A DNA stretch of 64,000 nt from Streptomyces sp. RPA4-2 (lineage in GTDB: Bacteria; Actinomycetota; Actinomycetes; Streptomycetales; Streptomycetaceae): positions 868,001 through 932,000 of the forward strand of contig NZ_CP050975.2 of NCBI RefSeq assembly GCF_012273515.2, given 5' to 3'. The position numbers and the translations under genes were made by a program. The notes beneath the pieces are model-generated. The model searched no databases. It was not told where the DNA came from and saw only the letters and a list, made by a program, of their open reading frames with translations. Shown one piece after another: positions 18,542 to 29,816 of the stretch (positions are counted from its first letter, which is position 1; the number at the start of each line of letters is the position of its first letter).

Positions 18542-20560
18542 ATGGACGCACACCCGGCCGACGGCCGTGACCCGGTCGACCCCACTCCGGTCGACCGGAT
18601 CCCGGTCGTCGACGTCCACCCGGTGGTCGAGTGCGGGCGTCGCCCCGCCAAGGCGGTCTGCGGGGAGAGCTTCCAGGTCACCGCGACCGTCTTCGGTGAG
18701 GGCCACGACGTGGTCGGCGCCAATGTCGTCCTGCGCGATCCGACGGGGCTGGCCGGCCCCTGGACCCCGATGCGCGAGCTCGCTCCCGGTACCGACCGGT
18801 GGGGCGCCGAGGTCACGCCGGATTCCGTGGGCCACTGGACGTACCTGGTGGAGTCCTGGAGCGACCCGGTGGCCGCCTGGCGCCTGGCCGCCGGCATCAA
18901 GGTCCCGGCCGGCATCGACACGGAGCTGATCCTGGAAGAGGGCGCCGCGCTGTTCGAGCGCGCCGCGGCCGGTGTACCGGACCCGGACGGACGGTCGGCG
19001 GTACGGGCCTCGGCCGAAGGCCTGCGCGACGCGTCGCAGCCACCGGCCACCCGTCTCGCGGCCGCCCTGACCCCTGAGGTGACCTCCGTTCTGTCCGCCC
19101 ACCCACTGCGCGAACGGGTCTCCCGCTCGCTGCCGCTGCCTCTGCTCGTGGAGCGCGAGCGGGCGCTGTACGGCTCCTGGTACGAGTTCTTCCCGCGTTC
19201 GGAGAGCGGACAGCTGGACCCGTCCGCCCACGGCACGTTCCGCACCGCCGCCGAACGCCTGCCCGCCATCGCGGAGATGGGCTTCGACGTCGTCTACCTC
19301 CCGCCGGTCCACCCCATCGGCACGACCTTCCGCAAGGGCCCCAACAACAGCCTGTCGGCGAGCCGTCGGGACGTCGGTGTGCCGTGGGCGATCGGCTCTC
19401 CGGAGGGCGGCCACGACGCGATCCACCCGGCTCTCGGCACCATCGACGACTTCGACGCGTTCGTCCGCCGGGCGGCGGATCTGCGTCTCGAGGTCGCCCT
19501 CGATTTCGCGCTCCAGTGCTCCCCCGACCACCCGTGGGTGGAGAAGCATCCGGAGTGGTTCCAGCACCGCGCCGACGGCACGATCGCGTACGCGGAGAAC
19601 CCGCCGAAGAAGTACCAGGACATCTACCCGATCGCCTTCGACCAGGACATGCCGGGGCTGATCGCCGAGTGCGTGCGGCTGCTGCGCTTCTGGATGGATC
19701 ACGGTGTCCGGATCTTCCGCGTGGACAACCCGCACACCAAGCCGGTGGTCTTCTGGGAGCGGGTCATCGCCGAGATCAACCGCAGGGACCCGGACGTGAT
19801 CTTCCTGGCCGAGGCGTTCACCCGGCCCGCGATCATGGAGAGGCTGGCGACGGTCGGTTTCCAGCAGTCGTACACGTACTTCACCTGGCGCAACACCAAG
19901 CAGGAGCTGACCGACTACCTCACCGAGCTGTCGGGCGAGAGCGCCGCCTTCATGCGGCCCAACTTCTTCGTCAACACCCCCGACATCCTGCCCGGCTACC
20001 TCCGGCGCGGCGGACGGCCCGCTTTCGAGGCACGGGCCGTGCTGGCCGCCACCCTGTCACCCGCCTGGGGCGTCTACGCGGGGTACGAGCTGTGCGAGAA
20101 CACCGCGGCCGGGCCGGACAGCGAGGAGTACCTCGACTCGGAGAAGTACCAACTGCGGCCGCGTGACTGGGAGTCGGCCGCGCGCGAGGGCAGGACGATC
20201 GCCCCGCTGATCACCAGCCTGAACCGGATCCGAAGGCGCCACGACGCCCTGCGCGCACTGCGCAACCTTCACTTCCACCAAGCCGACAACGATGCCCTGA
20301 TCGCGTACAGCAAGCGCACGGGCTCGAACACGGTTGTGGTGGTGGTCAACCTCGACCCCCACCACACCCAGGAGGCCACGGTCTCGTTGGACATGCCGCG
20401 CATCGGCCTGGACCGGGACGAGCGCGTGCCGGTGCATGACGAGCTGACCGGCGAGACGTACCACTGGGGCAGGACCAACTTCGTCCGACTGGAGCCGGGC
20501 CGTGCGCATGTGCTCGCCGTCGGACCGGCACCGCACATCGGAGGGTCACCCACCATATGA
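18542..20560 (+). CDS. glgE: Alpha-1,4-glucan:maltose-1-phosphate maltosyltransferase GlgE
   Basis: A 672-residue GH13 subfamily 3 enzyme that transfers maltosyl units from alpha-maltose-1-phosphate to the non-reducing end of alpha-1,4-glucan in the cytosol. Diagnostic blocks are FFPRSE, the barrel segment [19 protein letters not shown] and [16 protein letters not shown]. The nucleophile is Asp395 in [10 protein letters not shown] and the acid/base is Glu424 in FLAEAFT, nearly the numbering known for Streptomyces coelicolor GlgE (D394/E423). The ATG follows GGAGGCG. The stop overlaps the treS start (ATGA). It is the first enzyme gene of the glgE-treS-pep2-glgB operon. Confidence 0.97.
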   Translation: MDAHPADGRDPVDPTPVDRIPVVDVHPVVECGRRPAKAVCGESFQVTATVFGEGHDVVGANVVLRDPTGLAGPWTPMRELAPGTDRWGAEVTPDSVGHWTYLVESWSDPVAAWRLAAGIKVPAGIDTELILEEGAALFERAAAGVPDPDGRSAVRASAEGLRDASQPPATRLAAALTPEVTSVLSAHPLRERVSRSLPLPLLVERERALYGSWYEFFPRSESGQLDPSAHGTFRTAAERLPAIAEMGFDVVYLPPVHPIGTTFRKGPNNSLSASRRDVGVPWAIGSPEGGHDAIHPALGTIDDFDAFVRRAADLRLEVALDFALQCSPDHPWVEKHPEWFQHRADGTIAYAENPPKKYQDIYPIAFDQDMPGLIAECVRLLRFWMDHGVRIFRVDNPHTKPVVFWERVIAEINRRDPDVIFLAEAFTRPAIMERLATVGFQQSYTYFTWRNTKQELTDYLTELSGESAAFMRPNFFVNTPDILPGYLRRGGRPAFEARAVLAATLSPAWGVYAGYELCENTAAGPDSEEYLDSEKYQLRPRDWESAAREGRTIAPLITSLNRIRRRHDALRALRNLHFHQADNDALIAYSKRTGSNTVVVVVNLDPHHTQEATVSLDMPRIGLDRDERVPVHDELTGETYHWGRTNFVRLEPGRAHVLAVGPAPHIGGSPTI

Positions 20561-22278
20561 TCGTCAACGAGCCCGTACCGGACACCTTCGAGGACACCCC
20601 GGCCAAGGACCGCGACCCCGAATGGTTCAAACGCGCCGTCTTCTACGAGGTCCTGGTCCGCTCCTTCCAGGACAGCAACGGCGACGGCGTCGGTGACCTC
20701 AAGGGCCTCACCGCGAAACTCGACTACCTCCAATGGCTCGGCGTCGACTGCCTCTGGCTGCCCCCGTTCTTCAAGTCCCCCCTGCGGGACGGCGGTTACG
20801 ACGTCTCCGACTACACCGCCGTACTCCCCGAATTCGGCGACCTCGCCGACTTCGTCGAATTCGTCGACGCCGCCCACCAGCGCGGCATGCGCATCGTCAT
20901 CGACTTCGTCATGAACCACACCAGCGACCAGCACCCGTGGTTCCAGGAGTCCCGCGCCAACCCCGACGGACCCTACGGCGACTACTACGTCTGGGCCGAC
21001 GACGACAAGCAGTACCAGGACGCCCGGATCATCTTCGTCGACACCGAGGCCTCCAACTGGACCTTCGACCCGGTCCGCAAGCAGTACTACTGGCACCGCT
21101 TCTTCTCCCACCAGCCCGACCTCAACTACGAGAACCCCGCCGTCCAGGAGGAGATTCTCGCGGCCCTCCGCTTCTGGCTGGATCTCGGCATCGACGGGTT
21201 CCGCCTCGACGCCGTGCCGTACCTGTACCAGGTCGAGGGAACCAACTGCGAGAACCTTCCGCCAACGCACGAGTTCCTGAAGCGGGTGCGCAAGGAGATC
21301 GACACGCACTACCCGGACACGGTGCTGCTGGCCGAGGCGAACCAGTGGCCCGAGGACGTCGTCGACTACTTCGGCGACTTCCCCTCCGGCGGCGACGAGT
21401 GCCACATGGCCTTCCACTTCCCCGTCATGCCCCGCATCTTCATGGCCGTCCGCCGCGAATCCCGCTACCCCGTCTCGGAGATCCTCGCCAAGACCCCCGC
21501 GATCCCCAACAACTGCCAGTGGGGCATCTTCCTGCGCAACCACGACGAGCTCACCCTCGAAATGGTCACCGACGAGGAACGCGACTACATGTACGCGGAG
21601 TACGCCAAGGACCCGCGCATGCGCGCCAACATCGGCATCCGCCGTCGGCTGGCCCCCCTGCTCGACAACGACCGCAACCAGATCGAACTCTTCACCGCCC
21701 TGCTCCTGTCCCTCCCGGGCAGCCCGATCCTCTACTACGGGGACGAGATCGGCATGGGCGACAACATCTGGCTCGGCGACCGCGACGCCGTCCGCACCCC
21801 CATGCAGTGGACCCCCGACCGCAACGCCGGATTCTCCTCCAGCGACCCCGGCCGCCTCTTCCTGCCCACGATCATGGACCCCGTCTACGGCTACCAGGTC
21901 ACCAACGTCGAAGCGTCGATGTCCTCACCCTCGTCGCTCCTGCACTGGACCCGCCGCATGATCGAGATCCGCAAACAGAACAAGGCCTTCGGCCTCGGCT
22001 CCTACACCGAACTCCCCTCCTCCAACCCCGCAGTCCTCGCCTTCCTGCGGGAGTACAAGGACGACCTGGTGCTGTGCGTGCACAACTTCTCCCGCTTCGC
22101 CCAGCCCACCGAACTCGACCTGGGGACGTTCAACGGCCGGCACCCCGTCGAGCTCATCGGCGGGGTCCGCTTCCCCGCCATCGGTGAACTCCCCTACCTG
22201 CTCACCCTCGCAGGCCACGGCTTCTACTGGTTCCGGCTTCGCCGCGCGGTCGCCCCGGGCGCCGTCAATCGGCCCTGA
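20557..22278 (+). CDS. treS: Trehalose synthase (maltose alpha-D-glucosyltransferase) TreS
   Basis: A 573-residue GH13 enzyme that interconverts trehalose and maltose and so feeds Pep2 and GlgE. The family start is [20 protein letters not shown]. Catalytic regions are [15 protein letters not shown], the nucleophile Asp in [13 protein letters not shown], the acid Glu in LLAEANQWP and [13 protein letters not shown]. The [18 protein letters not shown] block is also typical. Its length equals that of single-domain TreS; the maltokinase is separate here rather than fused. It overlaps glgE by four bases (ATGA) and precedes pep2 by 46 bases, as in known Streptomyces glg operons. Confidence 0.97.
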   Translation: MIVNEPVPDTFEDTPAKDRDPEWFKRAVFYEVLVRSFQDSNGDGVGDLKGLTAKLDYLQWLGVDCLWLPPFFKSPLRDGGYDVSDYTAVLPEFGDLADFVEFVDAAHQRGMRIVIDFVMNHTSDQHPWFQESRANPDGPYGDYYVWADDDKQYQDARIIFVDTEASNWTFDPVRKQYYWHRFFSHQPDLNYENPAVQEEILAALRFWLDLGIDGFRLDAVPYLYQVEGTNCENLPPTHEFLKRVRKEIDTHYPDTVLLAEANQWPEDVVDYFGDFPSGGDECHMAFHFPVMPRIFMAVRRESRYPVSEILAKTPAIPNNCQWGIFLRNHDELTLEMVTDEERDYMYAEYAKDPRMRANIGIRRRLAPLLDNDRNQIELFTALLLSLPGSPILYYGDEIGMGDNIWLGDRDAVRTPMQWTPDRNAGFSSSDPGRLFLPTIMDPVYGYQVTNVEASMSSPSSLLHWTRRMIEIRKQNKAFGLGSYTELPSSNPAVLAFLREYKDDLVLCVHNFSRFAQPTELDLGTFNGRHPVELIGGVRFPAIGELPYLLTLAGHGFYWFRLRRAVAPGAVNRP

Positions 22279-22324
22279 GCCATCGCCCGGCAAAGATCGC
22301 CTGCCTCTGAAAGGACGTGTCGCC

Positions 22325-23698
22325 ATGCCGAAGACCGCGTTGCACCGTCCGGGCCGCCACGCCCCCGCCGCGCTGCTCACCTCCCTCGGTGATCTGCTGC
22401 GGGAGTGGCTGCCGCGGCAACGCTGGTTCGCGGGCAAGGGACGCCCGGTCACCGGCCTGAGCGTGGCGTCGTCGACCGAGCTGTATCCGGGATGTCTGCA
22501 TCTCCTGGTACACACCGAACACCTGGGCCGGACCACCCACAGCGGATCCGGCACTCCCCCGGCCGACGACTGCTATCAGCTCCTCCTCGGCGCGCGGAAG
22601 GTCCTGCCGCCCCGGCTCGCCCATGCCTTCATCGGCCGCGCGAGCGCGGGACCGCTGGCCGACATGAGTGTCTACGACGCGCTCCACGACCCGCGGGCGA
22701 CGGGGCTGCTCCTGGAACGGCTGCGTACTCCGGGGGCAGCGGGGCCGCTGCTCTTCGAGCGCGACGCGCGCGTGACGGTCCCGGCCGGCCTCGCTCCGCG
22801 GCTGCTCGACGCCGAGCAGTCGAACTCCTCGCTCGTGTACGGGGACTCCTTCATCCTGAAGTTCTTCCGCCGCGTCCAGCCGGGCATCAACCCGGACCTG
22901 GAACTGCCGTGGGCACTGGCCCGGCAGGGCTGTACCCGGGTACCCGCCCCCGCGGCGTGGTTCGGCACCTCGCAGCCCCGGGAGGCGACGCTGGGGGTGC
23001 TCCAGCCGTTCCTGCCGGGCGCCGCCGACGGCTGGACCCTGGCGCTGAAGTCACTCGCCTCGGACCGGGAGTTCACCGAGGAGGCGTACGAACTGGGACG
23101 AGCCACCGCCGAGGTGCATCTGGCACTGGCGACAGCCTTCCCCGTCGACGCGCCGAGCCCGCTCCAGCACGAACGGCTCGCCGCCGCGATGAGTGAGCGC
23201 CTCGAGGCCACGGCCCAGGCGGTACCCCAACTCTGCCGATATGTACCGGGATTGCGTTCCGCCTTCGACGCCCTCGCGTCACTCGACGTCGCGGCGCGGC
23301 CGTCTCAGCGGATCCACGGCGACCTCCACCTCGGCCAGGTACTGAGGGCCGGGCGCCAGTGGTCCGTCATCGACTTCGAGGGCGAGCCGGCCCGTCCGGT
23401 CCTCGAGCGACGGCGCCTGCAGTCGCCCGTCCGCGATGTCGCGGGCATGCTGCGCTCCTTCGACTACGCCGCGCGTTCCCGCCGTCCCTGGCGCCCGGAG
23501 TGGGCGCACCGCTGCCGGGAGGCGTACGGGGCCGGCTACGCCGCCGCGGCTGCCTGGGATCCGCACGAGGAGCCCGAGCTGCTGCGCGCGTACGAGACGG
23601 ACCGGGCCGTGTACGAAGTGCTGTACGAGGCCCGCCACCGGCCCGACTGGCTGCCTGTTCCGATGGCGGCGGTCGCTCGTCTCTCCGAGGGTCTCTGA
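22325..23698 (+). CDS. pep2: Maltokinase Pep2
   Basis: A 457-residue kinase that uses ATP to make alpha-maltose-1-phosphate, the donor for GlgE. It has an N-terminal cap (LREWLPRQRWFAGKGRPV) followed by an aminoglycoside-phosphotransferase-like fold with SNSSLVYGDSFILKFFRR, the catalytic loop RIHGDLHLGQVL, and VIDFEGEPARP, which supplies the metal-binding Asp. VRDVAGMLRSFDYAA follows as expected. The ATG has AAAGGA about nine bases upstream. Its TGA overlaps the glgB start (TGATG), so the four genes form one tightly coupled unit. Confidence 0.95.
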   Translation: MPKTALHRPGRHAPAALLTSLGDLLREWLPRQRWFAGKGRPVTGLSVASSTELYPGCLHLLVHTEHLGRTTHSGSGTPPADDCYQLLLGARKVLPPRLAHAFIGRASAGPLADMSVYDALHDPRATGLLLERLRTPGAAGPLLFERDARVTVPAGLAPRLLDAEQSNSSLVYGDSFILKFFRRVQPGINPDLELPWALARQGCTRVPAPAAWFGTSQPREATLGVLQPFLPGAADGWTLALKSLASDREFTEEAYELGRATAEVHLALATAFPVDAPSPLQHERLAAAMSERLEATAQAVPQLCRYVPGLRSAFDALASLDVAARPSQRIHGDLHLGQVLRAGRQWSVIDFEGEPARPVLERRRLQSPVRDVAGMLRSFDYAARSRRPWRPEWAHRCREAYGAGYAAAAAWDPHEEPELLRAYETDRAVYEVLYEARHRPDWLPVPMAAVARLSEGL

Positions 23699-25941
23699 TG
23701 ACCCAGCCCTGTTCCGTGTTCGCTCTCGAGGAGGATGAAGCCGTGGCCGTTTCCACCACCACTGTCGGCGCGGGGCCGGTGGCCCCGTTGGAGGCGGCGG
23801 ACCGCGCGCGTCTGTTGTCGGGCACCCACCACGATCCGCACGCAGTGCTCGGAGCCCACGAGGTGCCGGGCGGTGTCGTGTTCCGCGTGCTGCGTCCGTA
23901 CGCCGAGGCCGTGGCCGTGGTGGTCGGCGGGCGGCGTACCGCGCTGACGGACATCGGCGACGGCCTCTTCGCCGCCGTGCTGCCTCTCGACACGATCCCC
24001 GAGTACGGGGTGTCGGTGACGTACGCGGGCCGCGAGTCCGAGGTGCATGACCCGTACCGATTCCTGCCCGCGTTGGGTGAGACGGACCTGCATCTGATCG
24101 GCGAGGGCCGACACGAGGAACTCTGGCGGGCGCTGGGCGCTCACCCCATGACCCATCAGGGCGTGACCGGCACCCGCTTCACCGTGTGGGCCCCGAACGC
24201 CCAGGGGGTCAGGGTCTGCGGACCGTTCTCGCACTGGGACGGCACGGGGTATCCGATGCGGTCGCTCGGCTCCACGGGCGTCTGGGAGCTGTTCGTGCCC
24301 GGCATCGGCGAGGGCGAGCTCTACAAGTTCGAGATCACCCGCCCCGACGGCACCCGCACCCTGCGCGCCGACCCGATGGCCCGCCGCACCGAGGTCCCGC
24401 CGCGCACATCGTCGATCGTGCACACCTCGCACCACACCTGGCACGACGAGGAGTGGATGGCGGGCCGGGGCGAGCGCCCCGCCCACGAGGCGCCGTTCTC
24501 CGTCTACGAGGTGCATCTGGCGTCCTGGCGACCCGGCCTGACGTACCGTCAATTGGCCCAGCAGCTCCCCGCCTACGTCGCCGACCTCGGCTTCACCCAC
24601 GTCGAACTCATGCCCGTCGCCGAACACCCCTTCGGCGGCTCCTGGGGATACCAGGTCACCGGCTTCTACGCCCCCACCGCCCGCCTCGGCACCCCCGACG
24701 ACTTCAAACACCTCGTCGACGCCCTCCACCAGGTAAGCATCGGCGTCCTCATGGACTGGGTCCCCGCCCACTTCCCCCGCGACGAATGGGCCTCGCCGCA
24801 TTCGACGGACGCCCCTCTACGAACACGCCGACCCCCAACGCGCCGCCCACCCCGACTGGGGCACCCTCGAATTCGACTTCGGACGCCGCGAGGTCCGCAA
24901 CTTCCTCGTCGCCAACGCCGTCTACTGGTGCCAGGAATTCCACATCGACGGACTCCGCGTCGACGCCGTCGCCTCCATGCTCTACCTCGACTACTCCCGC
25001 GAACCCGGCCAGTGGACACCCAACGAACACGGCGGCCGGGAGAACCTCGACGCCGTCGCCTTCCTCCAGGAGATGAACGCCACCGTCTACCGCCGCAACC
25101 CCGGCGTCGTCACCATCGCCGAGGAATCCACCGCCTGGGACGGCGTCACCCGGGCGACCTCGGACGGGGGGCTGGGATTCGGGCTGAAGTGGAACATGGG
25201 GTGGATGCACGACTCACTGGAGTATCTCCAGCACGAGCCCGTCCACCGCAAATACCACCACCACGAGATGACGTTCTCGATGGTCTACGCCTACAGCGAG
25301 AACTACGTCCTGCCCATCTCCCACGACGAGGTCGTCCACGGCAAGAAGTCACTCGCTTCCAAGGCGCCCGGCGACTGGTGGCAGCAACGCGCCACCAGTC
25401 GGGCCTACCTCGGCTTCATGTGGGCCCACCCCGGCAAACAACTCCTCTTCATGGGACAGGAGTTCGCCCAGGGCGCCGAATGGTCCGAAGCCCAGGGGCC
25501 CGACTGGTGGCTCCTGGACCCCGGGTACGGGGCCGAGGCCGACCACCGCGGGGTCAAGGACCTGGTCCGCGACCTCAACACCGTCTACCGCCACACGCCC
25601 GCGCTCTGGCAGCGCGACACGGACCCCGCCGGCTTCGCCTGGATCACCGGTGACGCCGCCGACGACAACGTCTTCGCCTTCCTGCGTCACGACGGCGACG
25701 GCAACCCTCTCCTCGCCGTGAGCAACTTCTCCCCGGTCGTCCGCCACGCCTACCGCCTCGGCGTCCCCGATTCCGTCCCCGGTTGGCGTGAGACCCTCAA
25801 CACCGACAGCGCCCGGTACGGCGGAAGCGACGTCACCAACCCCGACGTCGTCAAGGCCGAATCCCGGCCCGCGCACGGCCGTGAAGCGAGCATCCGGCTG
25901 ACGCTCCCCCGCTCAGCACGGTCTGGCTGCGCCCCGCCTGA
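23698..25941 (+). pseudogene. glgB: 1,4-alpha-glucan branching enzyme GlgB, interrupted by three single-base deletions
   Basis: All domains of a GlgB of about 748 residues are present. An N-terminal extension and CBM48 domains (GTHHDPHAVLGAHE, TRFTVWAPNAQGV) precede the barrel with VELMPVAEHPFGGSWGYQVT, the nucleophile in [14 protein letters not shown], the acid in VTIAEEST and [12 protein letters not shown]. It branches the GlgE product. Three losses of one C break the frame: near 24792 (GCCTCGCC where GCCCTCGCC is expected), near 24816 (a run of four C where five are expected) and near 25905-25910 (five where six are expected). After the third, the frame returns to that of the start and ends in STVWLRPA and TGA at 25939. 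Equal shifts in C-runs with full conservation between them suggest sequencing error; true inactivation would stop branching from this operon. Confidence 0.85.
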
Positions 25942-26027
25942 CCCCGGCCGCGACCCGCCCGCCCGAAGGGCTCGTCGCCGTGCACCGGACGCGACGGAAG
26001 CCCTCGGGGGGTGGGGGAAAGCGTGGT

Positions 26028-27452
26028 TCAGGGAGAGGACGGCTTGCCCGCCGTGCCGATCCAGGTGTGGAACAGCGGGTGGAGGTCCTTGCCGGACAAC
26101 CGCTCGGAGAGCCGGACGAACTCGGCGGTGGTGCCGTGCCCGGCACGGTGCTCGGTGGCCCAGGTGCGCAGGATGCGCAGGAAGGTCCTGTCGCCGACGG
26201 CCGTGCGCAGCTTCTGCAGGGCCATGGCACCACGCGAGTAGACGGGCGTCTCGAAGATGTGCGCGCCGCTGCCGGGATCGGCCGGTGCGAACGCCCACAG
26301 GTCGTTGCCGGCCGGCTTGGCGTACAGGGCGTCGAAGGCCTGCTGGGCACTCCTGCCACCGTGCTGCTCGGTGTACAGCCACTCGGCGTACGTCGCGAAG
26401 CCCTCGTTGAGCCAGATGTCCTTCCAGGTGGTGAGGGCGACGGAGTCCCCGAACCACTGGTGCGCGCTTTCGTGGACGAGAGTGCTCAGGTCCGGCGCCG
26501 AGTCGTACAGGGGCCGCGTCTGGGTCTCCAGCGCGTACCCGACCTGCGGAGCCCGGTCGACGATGGCACCCGCGGCGCGGAACGGGTAGGGGCCGAAGAC
26601 GCCGCTCTCCCAGGCGAGCACGGAGGGCAGTTTTTTCAGTACGGGTGCCGCGGCACTCGCCTCGCGGGGGTCGACGGCGTTGTAGACCTTGAGACCGTCG
26701 GCGGTGGTGTACTCCTCGACCTTGAACTTGCCGATCGTCGCCGTCGCGAGGTAGGAGGCCATCGGCTCGGACTGCCGCCAACGGAAGGTGGTACGGCCGT
26801 GGCTGGTCGTCCGCCCGCGCAGAACGCCGTTGGCCACGGCGGTGGTTCCGTCGGGAACGGTGATCGTGAAGTCGTAGGAGGCCTTGTCCTTGGGGTGGTT
26901 GTCGGCGGGGAACCACGTCATGGCCCCCTGCGGTTCACCGGCCACGAACGCGCCGTCGTCGGTGGGGATCCAGCCGTCCGGGGAGCCGTCCGGGTCGGTG
27001 ACCGGCTTGGGGGTGCCCGAGTAGGTGACGGCGACCCGGAACTCCTGGTTCCTGCGCAGGGAGTGACGGGGGGTGATCACCAGTTCCTGTCCGGCCCGGC
27101 GGTAGGACGCCTTGACGTGGTCGACGGTGACACCGGTGACCTTCAGCCCCGAGAGGTCGAGGTCGAAGCGGGTCAGCCGCTCGGTGGCCCGGGCGGTGAC
27201 CACCGCTGTGCCGTCGAGGTGGCCGCTTCGAGGGTCGTAGCCGAGGGTCAGGCCGTAGTGTCCGACGTCGTAACCGCCGTTGCCCGCGAGCGGGAAGTAC
27301 GGGTCCCCCGCGCCGGAGGTGCCCACGGGACCGGCCGCCGCCGGACCGGCCGCGACGAGCAGGGCCGCGACGGCGGCCGGGATCGCGGCCACGACGGCCT
27401 CCCGGCGAAGGACGCTGCTGCGTCTGGTGACCTGCTGCGGGCGTGACGTCAC
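26028..27452 (-). CDS. Secreted M1-family zinc aminopeptidase
   Basis: A 474-residue exported metallopeptidase. The signal peptide includes [18 protein letters not shown] and a long Ala-rich core ending near AGPAAA. The N-terminal beta domain ([20 protein letters not shown]) resembles that of aminopeptidase N. The zinc site is HESAH (residues 327-331) in [14 protein letters not shown], with the third ligand in [12 protein letters not shown], as in gluzincins. The exopeptidase GAMEN motif is not evident, so peptide specificity is open. The GTG at 27452 has GGAGGA six bases upstream. It converges on glgB and is functionally unrelated. Confidence 0.9.
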   Translation of the reverse strand: MTSRPQQVTRRSSVLRREAVVAAIPAAVAALLVAAGPAAAGPVGTSGAGDPYFPLAGNGGYDVGHYGLTLGYDPRSGHLDGTAVVTARATERLTRFDLDLSGLKVTGVTVDHVKASYRRAGQELVITPRHSLRRNQEFRVAVTYSGTPKPVTDPDGSPDGWIPTDDGAFVAGEPQGAMTWFPADNHPKDKASYDFTITVPDGTTAVANGVLRGRTTSHGRTTFRWRQSEPMASYLATATIGKFKVEEYTTADGLKVYNAVDPREASAAAPVLKKLPSVLAWESGVFGPYPFRAAGAIVDRAPQVGYALETQTRPLYDSAPDLSTLVHESAHQWFGDSVALTTWKDIWLNEGFATYAEWLYTEQHGGRSAQQAFDALYAKPAGNDLWAFAPADPGSGAHIFETPVYSRGAMALQKLRTAVGDRTFLRILRTWATEHRAGHGTTAEFVRLSERLSGKDLHPLFHTWIGTAGKPSSP

Positions 27453-27578
27453 GTTGACTCCTCCTGGGCGACGGTGATCACTGGCGCACAGCCTATGAGG
27501 CCGCCCGGCCGGATACCCTCTCCATCCGGTCAAGTTACGTGGCGTGGCCGACCGTTGGAGGTTCCGGTTCCCCGGCGG

Positions 27579-28439
27579 TCAGCGGGCCAGGCGGCCCAGC
27601 AGCGACGAGGCGGACAGGATGCCGAGGGCCGCGGCGACGACGAGGACGCCGTAGTCGAGGGCCAGGTGCGCGTGGGTGCCGAGCAGAAGGCCCCGCAACG
27701 CGTCCACCTGGTAACTCAGGGGGTTGACCTTGCTGACGGCCTGAAGCCAGCCGGGCATGACGGCCACCGGATAGAGGGCGTTGGAGCCGAAGAACAGCGG
27801 CATCGTGATGGCCTGGCCGATCCCCATCAGCCGGTCCCGGGTGAGCACGATGCCGGCGATGGTCATCGAGAGGCAGGAGAAGAAGGCGGAACCGAGGACG
27901 ACGGCCACCGCGACGCCGAGCAGCCGCAGCGGATTCCACGTCATCGCGACCCCGAGCAGCGCGGCGATGACGACGACCACGAGCGCCTGGATCAGTGCCT
28001 TCACCCCGGCGGCGAAGGCCTTGCCCGTGATGAGCGCCGACCGCGGGGTCGGTGTGACGAGGAGTTTGGTGAGGATTCCGGCGTCCCGTTCCCAGATGAT
28101 CATGATGCCGTAGAAGATGGCGATGAACATCGCGGACTGGGCGATGATGCCGGGCGCCAGATAGTCGAGGTAGGGGATGCCCCCGGTCGGTATGGCCTTG
28201 ATCCGGGTGAAGGTCTCGCCGAAGATCAGCAGCCACAGCGCGGGCTGCACCGCCCGGGTGTACAACTCGGTGCGGTCGTGCCGGAGTTTCTGCAGCTCGA
28301 CCGCGCACATCGCGCCGACCCGGGCGGGCAGCACCCGCCAGCCGGTACGGGCCCGGGGCGGGACCACGAGCAGGTCGAGGCCGCCCGGGTGCGCGAGGTC
28401 AGCCGACGCGGGACGCGGTACGGCGGGTGCTTCGGACAT
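27579..28439 (-). CDS. ABC-2 type exporter permease (DrrB-like)
   Basis: A 286-residue membrane protein of the ABC-2 family with about six helices (WLLIFGETFTRIK, FIAIFYGIMIIWERD, LIQALVVVVIAALLGV, FSCLSMTIAGIVLTRDR, MPLFFGSNALYPVAVMPGWL, and a C-terminal LVVAAALGILSA). The central GAGILTKL-like ERDAGILTKLLVTPTPR loop and the NPLSYQVDALRGLLLG region are characteristic of drug and antibiotic exporters. Its ATG lies 41 bases inside the end of the ATPase gene, so the two are translated together. With the MarR regulator it forms a marR-ATPase-permease operon, probably giving inducible drug export. Confidence 0.92.
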   Translation of the reverse strand: MSEAPAVPRPASADLAHPGGLDLLVVPPRARTGWRVLPARVGAMCAVELQKLRHDRTELYTRAVQPALWLLIFGETFTRIKAIPTGGIPYLDYLAPGIIAQSAMFIAIFYGIMIIWERDAGILTKLLVTPTPRSALITGKAFAAGVKALIQALVVVVIAALLGVAMTWNPLRLLGVAVAVVLGSAFFSCLSMTIAGIVLTRDRLMGIGQAITMPLFFGSNALYPVAVMPGWLQAVSKVNPLSYQVDALRGLLLGTHAHLALDYGVLVVAAALGILSASSLLGRLAR

Positions 28440-29364
28440 CGCTGAAGTCTCCTGACTTGTCGTCGAGGCCGCTGCCGGCGATGTCACGGAAGACGTCCTC
28501 CAGCGTGGGCCGTTCACCGCTCCCGGCGCCGCGCCGTTCGGCGAGGCCCGTCCTCAGTTCGTCGGGGGTGCCGAGGGCGCGGACCCGGCCGCGGTGCATC
28601 AGCGCGACCCGGTCGCAGTACTGGTCGGCCTCGTCCATGTAGTGGGTCGTCACGAGGACGGTCATCCCGGTGGCGGCGCGTACGGCGTTGATGTGCTCCC
28701 ACACGCTCGTCCGGGCGATCGGGTCGAGGCCGATGGTCGGCTCGTCGAGGATGAGCAGGCGGGGCGCGCTGACCAGTGCCTGGGCGAGTTCGAGGCGGCG
28801 GACCATGCCTCCCGAGTACGTCTTGGCCAGCCGGTCGGCCGCGTCGACGAGGTCGACCGCCGCGAGCGCCTGGCCGACGCGTGCCGCGCGCTCCCGGCGG
28901 GAGACGTCGAAGACGCGCGCGAACAGCTCCACGTTCTCCCGGCCGGTGAGCCCGGAGTCGGCGGAGAGCTGTTGCGGTACGTAGCCCAACAGGCGGCGCA
29001 CCGCCATGCGTTCACGGGCGGCGTCGTGTCCGAAGACACGGACCGTGCCGGCCGGAACGGGCAGCAGTGTGGTGATGCAGCGGATCGCCGTCGTCTTGCC
29101 GGCGCCGTTGGGCCCGAGCAGTCCGAACACCTCGCCGTCGCGGACGGAGAGTTCGAGTCCGTCCACCGCGGTCGTGTCACCGAAGGCGTAGGCGAGCCCC
29201 GTGCAGGTCACCGCGTCCGTCCGGGAGGCCGCCCCGGTGTCCGTCACGGCGGCCTGCGTCCCGGGCCCGCCCGGCACGGCCGGGGCGCTCCCGGCGTCCG
29301 GTCCGGCGGCGGTCGATTCCCCGTCGCCCCCCGGGCCCTTGTCACCGGTCGTGTGGCGCGTCAT
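28399..29364 (-). CDS. ABC exporter ATP-binding protein (DrrA-like)
   Basis: A 321-residue ATPase with a low-complexity N-terminal extension of about 50 residues and then the nucleotide-binding domain. Walker A is GLLGPNGAGKTTAIR, the Q-loop YVPQQLSAD, the signature TYSGGMVRRLELA, Walker B LLILDEPTIGLD, and the switch His is in LVTTHYMDEAD. DrrA-type C-terminal GERPTLEDVFRDI follows. It energises the permease encoded immediately downstream. The start ATG overlaps the stop of the MarR gene by four bases (ATGA), showing a single transcript. Confidence 0.93.
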   Translation of the reverse strand: MTRHTTGDKGPGGDGESTAAGPDAGSAPAVPGGPGTQAAVTDTGAASRTDAVTCTGLAYAFGDTTAVDGLELSVRDGEVFGLLGPNGAGKTTAIRCITTLLPVPAGTVRVFGHDAARERMAVRRLLGYVPQQLSADSGLTGRENVELFARVFDVSRRERAARVGQALAAVDLVDAADRLAKTYSGGMVRRLELAQALVSAPRLLILDEPTIGLDPIARTSVWEHINAVRAATGMTVLVTTHYMDEADQYCDRVALMHRGRVRALGTPDELRTGLAERRGAGSGERPTLEDVFRDIAGSGLDDKSGDFSDVRSTRRTASRVG

Positions 29365-29816
29365 GTCTCCTCCGCCTCCTCGTGCAGGTTCGCCGCCAGC
29401 TCGCGCAGGGCCGGAAGAGCGGCCTCCAGGGCCGCGCGGTCGGCTTCGTCGAGACGGGCGACCTGGTTCCGTACGAGGGCCGCGCGCCGCTCTCGCCAGT
29501 CGCGCAGCCGTGCGTCCGCCGCCGGTGTGGGCATGAGCCGCGCGGCACGCCGGTCGGCCGGGTCCGTCTCCCGGATCAGATAGCCGTCCCGCGCCAGTTG
29601 GTTGACCAGCGTCGAGACCGAATTGCCCGCCAGGTAGAGCTCCTTGGCGGCCTCGGACACGCCGATGCCCGGGCGTGCCATGACCAGGCGCAACAGGTCG
29701 ACCTCGGCGCCGCGCAGCCGCGGGGCGGTCATGCCGCCGCGCAGCCGTCGCCGGATCAGCCGCTGCACCCCGGCCAGGGTGTCGGCGAGTGCCTCGGGAA
29801 AGCTCTCCGGTTCCAC
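29361..29816 (-). CDS. MarR-family transcriptional regulator
   Basis: A 151-residue winged-helix repressor. The DNA-binding region is RGAEVDLLRLVMARPGIGVSEAAK, with recognition helix AGNSVSTLVNQL and wing GYLIRETDPADRRAARL. Long helices at both ends form the dimer. It is the first gene of the operon with the DrrAB-like exporter, and a perfect inverted repeat spans its own GTG start. It therefore most likely represses the operon until a transported compound binds it. Confidence 0.92.
   Translation of the reverse strand: MEPESFPEALADTLAGVQRLIRRRLRGGMTAPRLRGAEVDLLRLVMARPGIGVSEAAKELYLAGNSVSTLVNQLARDGYLIRETDPADRRAARLMPTPAADARLRDWRERRAALVRNQVARLDEADRAALEAALPALRELAANLHEEAEET

Noticed and set aside
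17795..19735. A minus-strand frame of 818 residues covering the start of glgE
   Set aside because: The real protein in it is only the 171-residue ATP-binding protein. The upstream part is antisense to glgE and DUF5133 and lacks domains.
24977..26410. A 477-residue frame running past the end of glgB
   Set aside because: Its first part is real GlgB, but the part beyond about 25910 is Arg/Pro/Ala-rich read-through caused by the third C deletion and overlaps the antisense M1 peptidase.
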